A stretch of DNA of 64,000 nt from Alcanivorax jadensis T9 (lineage in GTDB: Bacteria > Pseudomonadota > Gammaproteobacteria > Pseudomonadales > Alcanivoracaceae). The stretch covers positions 1 through 64,000 of the forward strand of contig NZ_ARXU01000013.1 in NCBI RefSeq assembly GCF_000756655.1, in the 5' to 3' direction. Under the pieces are notes generated by a model. It saw nothing but the letters and a program-made list of their open reading frames with translations, ran no database searches and was not told the DNA's origin. This document shows positions 9,191 to 17,600 of the stretch, in pieces; the first letter of the stretch is position 1; the number at the start of each line of letters is the position of its first letter. The position numbers were made by a program, and so were the translations under genes.

Positions 9191-11955
9191 CCGCGATGGA
9201 GCGCTTCGCGCACCTGTTGCTGGGAAACCGGTTTGCTCAGGTAGTCGTCCACGCCGGCGTCGCGGGCTTTCTGTACATAGTCGCCGGTGGCATGGGCTGA
9301 CAGGGCGATAATCCAGCAATGCGGGTGAGCGGTGGATTCCTGCTCCAGAGTGCGGATTTCCCGGGTTGCCTGGTAACCGTCCATCACCGGCATCTCACAA
9401 TCCATGAAGATGATGTCCCAGTAACCGGGTTGTTCGCCAACCAGTTCCAGCGCCTGTTCGCCGTCGCTGACCAGGGTGGCGTAAATACCCAGGGATTTGA
9501 GAATGCTGTCGATCACCAGCTGGTTGACCGGGTTGTCTTCGGCCACGATTACGTTCAGGGCGTTGCCCTTGTCCAACACGATGGCGGGTTCTTCAGCACT
9601 TTGTTGGGCGAGTTGTTCGTCATGGCCGGTGAGCAGGCTGCGTTTGAGGGCCTGACAGGAGAACGGGGTTTCGATCAGCAACAGGTTCTCGGGCAGATTG
9701 TCGCTCAGCGGTTTGCCGGTGGGGTGTAGCAGTACCAGCACCGGGTTACGGAAGTGTTGCTTCAGCCGTTGCACATACTGCGGGTTCTCCATTACCGCAT
9801 GCTCGGCGATGACAAAGTCCACCGGGCGTGACGGATTGGCCGGATCCAGAGCGCTTTCCACATCACGGTATTCCAGGGTCTTCGCCCCCCAGCGTGTGAG
9901 AATCTGGGACAGGCTCAGCAACTGGGCCGGGGTATTGGAAATGAGCAGGGCGCTGCGGTTTTGCAATACCGGTTTGCTTTGCGGTTTTTCCACTTCCACT
10001 GGCAGGGACAGCCAGAAGGTGGCGCCGCGGCCCAGCGAGCTGGATACACCGATATCCCCGTTGAGCAGTTCGATCAGTCGTTTGCAGATCACCAGCCCCA
10101 GACCGGCGCCGGTATGTTTGCCCTTGCCGGATAGCTCGTGAAATGCCTGGAACAAACTGTTCTGTTGTCCTTCGTCCAGGCCCACACCGGTATCCACCAC
10201 TTCAAACATCAGCACGCACAGGTTCTTTTCATTCACCGGTTGTTTCACGGTGACGTGCAGAGAGACATTACCTCGTTCGGTGAACTTGAAGGCATTGCTG
10301 AGCAGGTTGGTAATGATCTGCTTGAGCCGGATCGGATCGGTTTTGATGCGTTCCGGTACGCGGCTGTCGATATGGATATACAGCGGCAGTTGTTTCTCGC
10401 TGGAGCGCAGGGCAAACAACCGCACACAGTCGTCGACAATGCTTTCCAGCTGCACGCTCTGGTAATCCAGCTCCAGCTTGCCGGATTCAATCTTGGAATA
10501 ATCGAGAATGTCGTTGATCACTGTGAGCAGGGACTGGGTGGACTGGTAAATGGTGCCCACATACTGAGCCTGCTGCTGGGTCATGGAGGTGCGACGCAGC
10601 AAGTCGGTCATACCCATGATGCCATTCATGGGGGTGCGGATTTCATGGCTCATGGTGGCCAGGAACTCGCTCTTGGCATGGTTACGAGCGCCGGCCTTGA
10701 AGGCTTCCATTTCTGCAATGGCTTTTTCGCGAATGGAGTCGGAATGGGCTTCCTTGAGCCGGCTGATGCGCCGGGCCAGCGCCAGTGACAGCAGAATGAC
10801 TTCCAGGAATACGCCGGTCTGGACCAGGTTTTCCGTAAGGCCGGTGCGCGGCAGTACGCCGTATTTGTTCAGCGCCATGGCCGCCACACCGGTAATGAAG
10901 CAGGCCCAGGCAATAGTGAAAATGCGGGCATCCGGGTCGCCGGCGCGGGTGCGTAGCAGCCCTACCACCAGGATGCTGAAGTCCATCACCAGAATGGCGC
11001 TGACGGAAATCGGAATCAGGAAACCGCGGCTGGTAAAGGGGGCGGCAAGGAACAGCAGCGTACCGATGATTACCAGGCCTTTCAGCCATGCCGCCAGGCG
11101 CGGCGCCTTTTCCCGCAGCGACAGAAAATGCAGCGTAAACAACGGTGGCAGCAGCACGATCAGGGGTAGCAGGTAGTGAATGATGTACTGACTGACAAGC
11201 GGAGAGTGCGGCCACAAGTAACGGTGGGCATAGCCGTGCAGTACTGCCAGAAACAGGGTAACCACTGCCGACCAGCACACATATAGCAGATAGACCTTTT
11301 CGCGTATGGAGAAGAACAGCGAGAGGTTATAGAGAATCATCACCAGCATGCCGCCGAAAAAGATTCCCTGGATAATGGTCTGGTTCTGCGCGGATCGGGC
11401 GAACTGATCGTGGCTAAGCAGTCGTATCGGCAGCTGGATGCTGTGAGGAGAGGTGACCTTAAGATAAAAACTGCTGTCTTTGCCGCTGGGCAGGGACAGC
11501 GGGAAAGCGGGAGTGGGGTAGTTGCCAGGCCGTACGGCAAAATCCCGGTCCATGCCGGCCTGGAAGTGATTGACCAGGTTGCCGCCGGCATCCAGTTGGT
11601 AGACGTCCAGCTCGCCGAGCATGGCGTAATCAACCAGTAGCTGCCAGTCGCTGTGCCGTGGGTTCTGGTTGCGCACGGCAAATCGGAACCAGCAGTGTTG
11701 ATTGGTGAATCCCAGGTTGGGCATTTCTCCCCGGCTGGATTGCCAGGGCAGGGTCGGGCGTTTTTGCAGGGCATTAATGGTCGGCGACTGTGCCGCAGGG
11801 GTACAGAAGTAATCCAGCCCTTGATAGGGGTGTAGTTCTTCCTGCTTTTCGCCAATAATCTGCAGCTCGGGACCGTTAGCCCAGACGGCTGATGTCAGCC
11901 CGAGTGAGAGAAAGGCAACAAGCAGAATAAAGGCAGTTTTCGCATCCTTGAACAA
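9157..11955 (-). CDS. Hybrid histidine kinase with 7TMR-DISM sensor
   Basis: Inner-membrane signal protein of about 932 residues: signal peptide, periplasmic 7TMR-DISM extracellular domain (about 35-185), seven membrane helices (about 190-395), HisKA with His437 in MSHEIRTP, HATPase, a degenerate receiver-like domain (about 655-765) that has no Asp at the phosphorylation position, and a true receiver with Asp852 in FMDCEMPVMDGY. An open frame extends to a GTG at 12024 without a ribosome site. I prefer TTG at 11955, which has AGGA nine bases upstream and gives a normal signal peptide cut near AVWA|NG. It converges on and overlaps the kinase gene at 7100-9190. The DISM sensor usually binds small extracellular ligands, here unknown. 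Confidence 0.9.
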   Translation of the reverse strand: MFKDAKTAFILLVAFLSLGLTSAVWANGPELQIIGEKQEELHPYQGLDYFCTPAAQSPTINALQKRPTLPWQSSRGEMPNLGFTNQHCWFRFAVRNQNPRHSDWQLLVDYAMLGELDVYQLDAGGNLVNHFQAGMDRDFAVRPGNYPTPAFPLSLPSGKDSSFYLKVTSPHSIQLPIRLLSHDQFARSAQNQTIIQGIFFGGMLVMILYNLSLFFSIREKVYLLYVCWSAVVTLFLAVLHGYAHRYLWPHSPLVSQYIIHYLLPLIVLLPPLFTLHFLSLREKAPRLAAWLKGLVIIGTLLFLAAPFTSRGFLIPISVSAILVMDFSILVVGLLRTRAGDPDARIFTIAWACFITGVAAMALNKYGVLPRTGLTENLVQTGVFLEVILLSLALARRISRLKEAHSDSIREKAIAEMEAFKAGARNHAKSEFLATMSHEIRTPMNGIMGMTDLLRRTSMTQQQAQYVGTIYQSTQSLLTVINDILDYSKIESGKLELDYQSVQLESIVDDCVRLFALRSSEKQLPLYIHIDSRVPERIKTDPIRLKQIITNLLSNAFKFTERGNVSLHVTVKQPVNEKNLCVLMFEVVDTGVGLDEGQQNSLFQAFHELSGKGKHTGAGLGLVICKRLIELLNGDIGVSSSLGRGATFWLSLPVEVEKPQSKPVLQNRSALLISNTPAQLLSLSQILTRWGAKTLEYRDVESALDPANPSRPVDFVIAEHAVMENPQYVQRLKQHFRNPVLVLLHPTGKPLSDNLPENLLLIETPFSCQALKRSLLTGHDEQLAQQSAEEPAIVLDKGNALNVIVAEDNPVNQLVIDSILKSLGIYATLVSDGEQALELVGEQPGYWDIIFMDCEMPVMDGYQATREIRTLEQESTAHPHCWIIALSAHATGDYVQKARDAGVDDYLSKPVSQQQVREALHRGQVATPSGISG

Positions 11956-12084
11956 CGTTTTTATTCCTGACAGAGGGTGCCGTTTATTTCGGGCCCATAC
12001 GAGTGACCATGAGGCTGCCTGCACCGCTTAACCGTGATGCTAGCAGCGTGGGCCGGGGGGCTCAATGCAGGGGGGGCATAAGCC

Positions 12085-13497
12085 ATGAGTCAAAGTGTGA
12101 ACAGGTTTGCCGTAGGGCCGGTGGTAGGGGAGGCGGTGGACACCCATGTGAGAGTGTTCGGTGCGCTGCCAAAAGGGAAGCTGGGAGCCGGAAAAAAATG
12201 GCTGTGGGGGCGGATTCGCTGGCGTCGTAAGGGAAGCACTGACTGGTCGCCGGCGAGAACGTTTCGGCTTAATGGCAACTTCGATGGCTCCGGTGTGGTG
12301 ATTCTCAATCAGTTGCAGCCTGGTACCCGCTATGAATATCAGGCTGGCTGGGTGGCCACGGAAGATGAGGTAGCGCTGGACTGGGAAGCAGCAGATCAGG
12401 GGGAGTTTCTTACCAATCAGCCGGATGCGGATGCCACGCGTTTCTTTTTTGGCTCCTGTTGCTACCGGTTTGTCGGCCTGGATGGTGAAATTCAGGACGA
12501 TCGGGCAGACAAGATTTTTGCCGAAATGTCGTCGCGGGCGGATACCTCGAAACCGGATTTTGTGCTTTTCGGCGGAGATCAGGTATATGCCGATTCCATG
12601 TATAAGTTAGGTGCCGCCACCACCCGTGAGGATTTTGATGCGCTTTACCGGGAAAGCTTTTCCCAGCCGCATCTGGCCAAGCTGCTTCGCGATACCAACA
12701 GCTACATGATCCTTGACGATCACGAGATCGAGAATAACTGGCCGGCCCGGGCCAATGCTGAGTTGTGGACCAGCAAATATCCCGCCGCCATCAAGGCCTA
12801 TCAGATTTACCAGGCGTCCCACTCTCCGGCGGCCCCCCTGAATCAGGCGGGCACCTATCTGGATCGCGATCCGGACCGTTTCTGGTACACCTTCTCCCGG
12901 GGGCCGGCAGATTTCTTTGTCATGGATGTGCGCACCGAGCGGGTACTGAGTCGTTGGCCTTGGCAGCGTCGCATGATCGGCGATATTCAGGAACAGGCCT
13001 TTATCGAGTGGCTGGATCGTGATCCGGACCGCATCAAGGTGCTGGTGACCTCGGTGCTGTTGTTCCCGGAGCAGCGACGCCCGTTCCGTGGCAAGGATGC
13101 CTGGGAGGGTTTCAAGCACCAGCGTCAGCGTCTGCTGGAGGCCATGGGGCGCAGCCGTAGCGACAAGCTGGTGGTGCTGAGTGGGGATGTGCATGCCTCC
13201 CTGTATGCCTGTTTGACGTTAAATGGTGGCAAGCAGGTGCATAGCTGGACCTGCTCCGGTTTGTTCTGGCCCACAGCGCTGCGGGCGTTCCGCTGGTATC
13301 GCCCGATGATTCGGGTGCCGGGTGTGCTCCATGGGGGCTGGGGTAAGCCTCTGGGCCGGGTGGAGGTCCCCGGCGAGGTATTCAGCGATAACGCCTTTTC
13401 CGAAGTGAGCTTCAGCGCCGAAGGGGCCAGCTTTCAGCTGTTCGATCGCAGGCAGCGACCAATCAGCGAGACAAGCCGTGAGATTCGCTGGCGCTGA
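12085..13497 (+). CDS. PhoD-like metallophosphatase family protein
   Basis: Protein of 470 residues of the PhoD-like alkaline phosphatase/phosphodiesterase superfamily. Metal-site motifs are in order: FGSCCY (about 128-133), GGDQVYAD (about 163-170), DDHEIENNW (about 211-219) and SGDVHASLY (about 366-374). An N-terminal fibronectin-like beta domain precedes the catalytic part, as in PhoD relatives. No Tat or Sec signal peptide is visible (start MSQSVNRFAV), so it may act in the cytoplasm, unlike classical secreted PhoD. The gene is divergent from the DISM kinase with about 130 bases between likely starts. No Pho box was identified. Confidence 0.87.
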   Translation: MSQSVNRFAVGPVVGEAVDTHVRVFGALPKGKLGAGKKWLWGRIRWRRKGSTDWSPARTFRLNGNFDGSGVVILNQLQPGTRYEYQAGWVATEDEVALDWEAADQGEFLTNQPDADATRFFFGSCCYRFVGLDGEIQDDRADKIFAEMSSRADTSKPDFVLFGGDQVYADSMYKLGAATTREDFDALYRESFSQPHLAKLLRDTNSYMILDDHEIENNWPARANAELWTSKYPAAIKAYQIYQASHSPAAPLNQAGTYLDRDPDRFWYTFSRGPADFFVMDVRTERVLSRWPWQRRMIGDIQEQAFIEWLDRDPDRIKVLVTSVLLFPEQRRPFRGKDAWEGFKHQRQRLLEAMGRSRSDKLVVLSGDVHASLYACLTLNGGKQVHSWTCSGLFWPTALRAFRWYRPMIRVPGVLHGGWGKPLGRVEVPGEVFSDNAFSEVSFSAEGASFQLFDRRQRPISETSREIRWR

Positions 13498-13521
13498 CCC
13501 CGGAGCGTTGGCTGGCTGTTT

Positions 13522-13668
13522 TGTAGGAGCGCCGCTTGAGGCGCGAAATGGCACGGTCGCACATGAAAGCCTCGTGCCAGAAGGCTTCGCGCCTCAAGCG
13601 GCGTTATTCGCTTCGCTCCCCCTTCGGGCCAGCCTGCGGCTGTTACTTCGCTAGGCTGGGTTCCTACA
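13522..13668. repeat. REP pair (BIME-like) hairpin
   Basis: TGTAGGAGC starts a REP unit at 13522-13547 whose 18 bases at 13530-13547 (CGCCGCTTGAGGCGCGAA) are repeated exactly in reverse at 13586-13603. A reversed TCCTACA closes the element at 13662-13668. The TGTAGGAGC..GCGAA pattern matches the known REP family of pseudomonads. Confidence 0.85.
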
Positions 13669-13835
13669 GCAATAAGCCTTGGCTTGCCGAGGCCGAAAAC
13701 CACACCTTGCTATGGCAAATGGCTTACAAAAGATGTAGCAAATCGCGTCTTATGCCGCCTTGCTGGTTTCCCTAAAGTGGATCTCGCAAGGACGCAATCG
13801 AACACGGATGTTCAATTTCGGCCCCGGTACAGCCC

Positions 13836-13870
13836 GCCCGCCATTCCCCAAGTGGCGGGCGTTCTTTTTT
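13836..13870 (+). terminator. Orphan rho-independent terminator
   Basis: GCCCGCCA (13836-13843) pairs with TGGCGGGC (13853-13860), followed by GTTCTTTTTT. It lies 340 bases past the phosphatase gene and just before the promoter of the DUF2288 gene, so it may end the phosphatase transcript or a small RNA arising in 13670-13835. Confidence 0.8.
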
Positions 13871-13876
13871 CCCTCT

Positions 13877-13905
13877 TTGATTGCACCCTCCCGAATACGG
13901 ATAAT
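13877..13905 (+). promoter_or_regulatory. Sigma70-type promoter of the DUF2288 gene
   Basis: TTGATT at 13877-13882 and GATAAT at 13900-13905 are separated by 17 bases. Initiation near 13912 would give a leader of about 20 bases before the ATG at 13932. Confidence 0.6.
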
Positions 13906-13931
13906 GCACGGCCCTGAACACGGAGCCGCCC

Positions 13932-14246
13932 ATGTCTGATTCATCCGCAGATCGCGATATTCTCAAAGCCAAACTCAATCAGGAAACGGCCAAGGCCACC
14001 TGGAAAGAGCTGCAGCCGTTCTTTGCCCGTGGCCAGACTGTCTATGTGGCGCCAGAACTGGACCTGATCGAAGTGGCACTGGCGTTTTCCGAAGACCAGG
14101 CCGACACCCTGTCTCTGTGGCGGGACAAGGGGCAGGTAGACAAGGTCACCGATGATCAGGCCGCCAAGTGGTTTGAGATCGATCAGGGCCTATGGACGGT
14201 GGTAGTGATGCCCTGGGTGCTGGTGCAGCCGGTGCAGGTGCAGTAA
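13932..14246 (+). CDS. DUF2288 family protein
   Basis: Small cytoplasmic protein of 104 residues matching the DUF2288 pattern: a predicted N-terminal helix (LKAKLNQETAKATWKELQPFFARG), a beta segment with VYVAPELDLIEVA, and a conserved W..D.LWTVVVMPWVLVQ C-terminus. The function of this family is unknown. It has its own promoter just upstream and is followed by a MITE-like repeat, so it appears to be a single-gene unit. Confidence 0.85.
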   Translation: MSDSSADRDILKAKLNQETAKATWKELQPFFARGQTVYVAPELDLIEVALAFSEDQADTLSLWRDKGQVDKVTDDQAAKWFEIDQGLWTVVVMPWVLVQPVQVQ

Positions 14247-14265
14247 GGCGCCAGAAGCCTTTTAT

Positions 14266-14507
14266 GCAGGGCGCACTGAGGCTGAGGCGAACTGCACCAG
14301 AATAATTGATAATGGACAATTGAGAATTGATAACGCGCGGGATGGTGCCTTTATTATCAAAGCTAGGAGGCCGCGCTTACATTGGGAACGCGACTTCTTA
14401 GTTTTCCGGTCAGGCCGGCGTCTGATCGCGTCGTTATCAATTATCCACTCTCTCCATTAACAATTTAGCGGTGTTGGTGCAGTTCGCTTGGACTCAGTGC
14501 ACCCTGC
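14266..14507 (-). repeat. MITE-like element, copy A
   Basis: A 242-base non-coding element with outer inverted repeats (GCAGGGCGCACTGAG..GCGAACTGCACCA at left, the reverse complement at right), inner AT-rich arms (AATTGAGAATTGATAACG and its partner) and a GAGGCCGCG core. Read on the minus strand, its core matches copy B at 21701-21930 over more than 60 bases with few changes. There is no reading frame inside. It separates the DUF2288 gene from the dehydrogenase gene. Confidence 0.85.
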
Positions 14508-14677
14508 TGCATAGCGATATAGCCCGCTGCACAATGTTGCTGCCGCTTTCCTGTCATTTTCCTGTTTGCCGATCTAATCACGGCGCCGGGCTGGTATTGA
14601 TCCATTCCTCCGGTATAGAGTGAAACCGAGGCCGCTGGCCCCTTGCCGGCGCGCCCGAACGGACGCCGGAGGATTCG

Positions 14678-17600
14678 ATGCAGGATGACGTCGCGCAGCG
14701 CCAGGCCCTGTTACAGGCCCAGCTTGAAGCACTGGTTACCGCCCACGTCGGGGTCGAACATCAGCCCCTGTTCCGCAGTTTCATGGCGGCTTATTTTGAA
14801 ATGAGCAGCCAGGCGGCGCTCACCGCCCGTACCCCCGAGCAGCTTTTTCACATCGCCCAGCAACACTGGATGATGGCCTTCCAGCGCCACCCTGAAGAAA
14901 CCCTGATTCATCTGAAACCACCCACTAGGCCAGGTGGGCTGGCGGCGTTGCGGACGGTGACCGATGACGTGCCATTTCTGGTGGATTCGATCGCCATGGC
15001 GGTACGAGATGCGGGCACGGCTATCGACTGGACTATTCATCCAGTGATACAGGTGCTTCGTGATACCCATGGACACATGACTAGGGTGGCCGGCGTTGGC
15101 GATGGCGAGAATCCGGCGGAATCCCTGGTCTATGTTGAGTTTGAACCACTGGCCAGCGACGAGGCCTATGAGCATCTCCAGGAATCCCTAGAACAGGTGC
15201 TGGGAGAGTTGCGCCTGGTGGTGGAGGATTTTCCGGCCATGCTGGATAACCTGGAAACCACCCAGAAGAACCTCTCTGGGGATTTCCCCAGTCGCGATCA
15301 GGAAGAACTTGCCGAGGCTCAGGCCTTTATTGACTGGTTGTCACTGGATCATTTTACCTTCCTAGGCTATGCCCGCTCCCGGGCGGAGCCCGTGGACGAC
15401 GGCATCAAGCTTTCCCTGGATCATGATGCCGGGCTTGGCCTGGCCCGCCCCGGCAGCCGTTATGCCAACGCGGAAGAGTTTATTGCCCCCCACGACGAGA
15501 TGGCCAAGTACATTGCCCATGGTCGTCTGGTGGTGGTGACCAAGGCCAATGCCCGTTCGCCGATCCACCACCCCCATTACATGGATGTGGTATCGGTCAA
15601 ACGGTTGGCGGAGGACGGCACTGTAGAGGGGACCGATCGTTACATCGGCTTGTTCTCGCTGGATGCCTATATCAATCGTCCCCGGGACATCCCGTTGATC
15701 CGTCGCAAGGTCAATTATGTGCTGGACCGCTCCCGCCTGCCCGAGCGGTCCCACTCCGGCAAACATCTCCGCGACATTATCTATCAGTTACCCAGAGACG
15801 AACTGTTCCAGTGCAGTGAAGAGGAGCTCTACAGCATCTGCATGGGTATCCGTGCCCTGCGCGACCGTCACCACCTCAGCCTGTTCATGCGGCGAGATCG
15901 TTACGGACGGTTCTATTCCTGCATGGTCTATCTGAGCCGGGAGCGTTATTCCCGGGAACTGCGTGATCATGTCACCGCCGAGTTGAAGCAGCTCTGCAAT
16001 GGCAGCTCGGTGGAGCGCACGGTGGATTTTCTGCGTGAGGGGCTGGCACGGATTCACTGCATTATCCGTATTCCCCAGGGGACTCATCTGGCCATGTCAC
16101 AGGCCCAGGTGGAAGAACGCCTGTTGGCAGTTACCCGCACCTGGGCTGACCAGCTTCGCGACATCCTGCGCAAGGAGGGCGAGCATGGCGAAGAGGGTGC
16201 CGGACTGGCGCAGCGCTTCGGCGACGCTTTCCCGGTGGGCTATCAGGAAAAGACTGATCCGATGGAAGCTGCAGCGGATATTCATTATCTGGCGCAGTTG
16301 AATGACCGCCAGCCGGTGCTGCCCTCGCTGTCCATCAATAGCGGCGACGGGGCTGCCTGCCCCACCAGTCTGCGTCTCTATAGCCAGAAGAAACCGATTG
16401 GCCTGTCAGATGTGTTACCCGCGCTGGAAAATTTCGGTCTGCGCGTGGTGAGACAGGAACCCACTCAGGTCATCCCTCGGGATGGTGAGGCCCAGTGGGT
16501 ACAGGTGTTTGATGTGCAGGTGCATGGTGATTGTGCCCTGGGGCCGGTGCAGCAGAAACGCTTTTTTGAAGAGGCGTTTCTGGAATGCTGGCATGGCAAC
16601 ACGGAAAACGACGGCCTTAACCGCTTGGTACTGTTGGCTGGCCTTAACTCCCGGCAGATCGTCTGTCTGCGGACGCTGACCAAGTACCTGGTACAGACCG
16701 GCTTGCCCTATTCGCAGAATTATATGGAACAGTTGCTGGCGGACCATGCCAGCATCGCCCGCTCTCTGGTGCAGCTGTTTGAAACCCGTTTTGACCCCGG
16801 AATCAGCGACGAGCGCCGCAAAAACGAGGGCCTCAAGCTGGCCCAGAACCTGGATCACCAGCTGGACCAGGTGGCCTCGCTGGATGCGGACCGGGTGCTG
16901 CGTGCCTTCCTCAGTGTGGTGCGGGCCGGGTTGCGCACCAACTTCTACCAGCCGGATGCGGCCGGCCACGACAAGTCCTATGTGAGTCTGAAGCTGGACC
17001 CGAGTCAGGTATCGGAACTGCCGCCGCCGCTGCCCATGTATGAAGCCTTCGTCTATTCACCGCAAATGGAAGGTATCCATCTGCGTGGTGGTCCGGTGGC
17101 CAGGGGCGGGCTGCGCTGGTCTGACCGGCGCGAGGATTTCCGAACCGAGGTGTTGGGCCTGGTGAAGGCGCAGATGGTGAAGAACGCCATTATCGTGCCG
17201 GTGGGTGCCAAGGGCGGCTTTGTGCTCAAGCGAGGCAACCCGGCGGACCGGGAGGCCTGGCAGCAGCTGGGCATCATCTGCTACAAGGAATTTATTCGCG
17301 GCCTGCTGGATATCACCGATAACCGGGTCGGGGATCAGGTGGTGCCGCCAGCCTCCGTGGTCCGTCATGATGGCGATGACCCTTATCTGGTGGTGGCCGC
17401 TGACAAGGGCACCGCGACCTTTTCTGATATCGCCAATGGCCTGGCCGATGAATACGGCTTCTGGCTGGGCGATGCCTTTGCCTCCGGCGGCAGTGCCGGC
17501 TACGACCACAAGAAGATGGGTATTACCGCCCGCGGTGCCTGGGAGAGCGTTAAGCGGCACTTCCGGGAAGCGGGCAAGGATATCCAGACAGCGCCCTTTA

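Noticed and set aside
13684-13917. A 77-codon frame between the phosphatase and DUF2288 genes
   Set aside because: It runs through the terminator hairpin at 13836-13870 and the promoter at 13877-13905, with no ribosome site.
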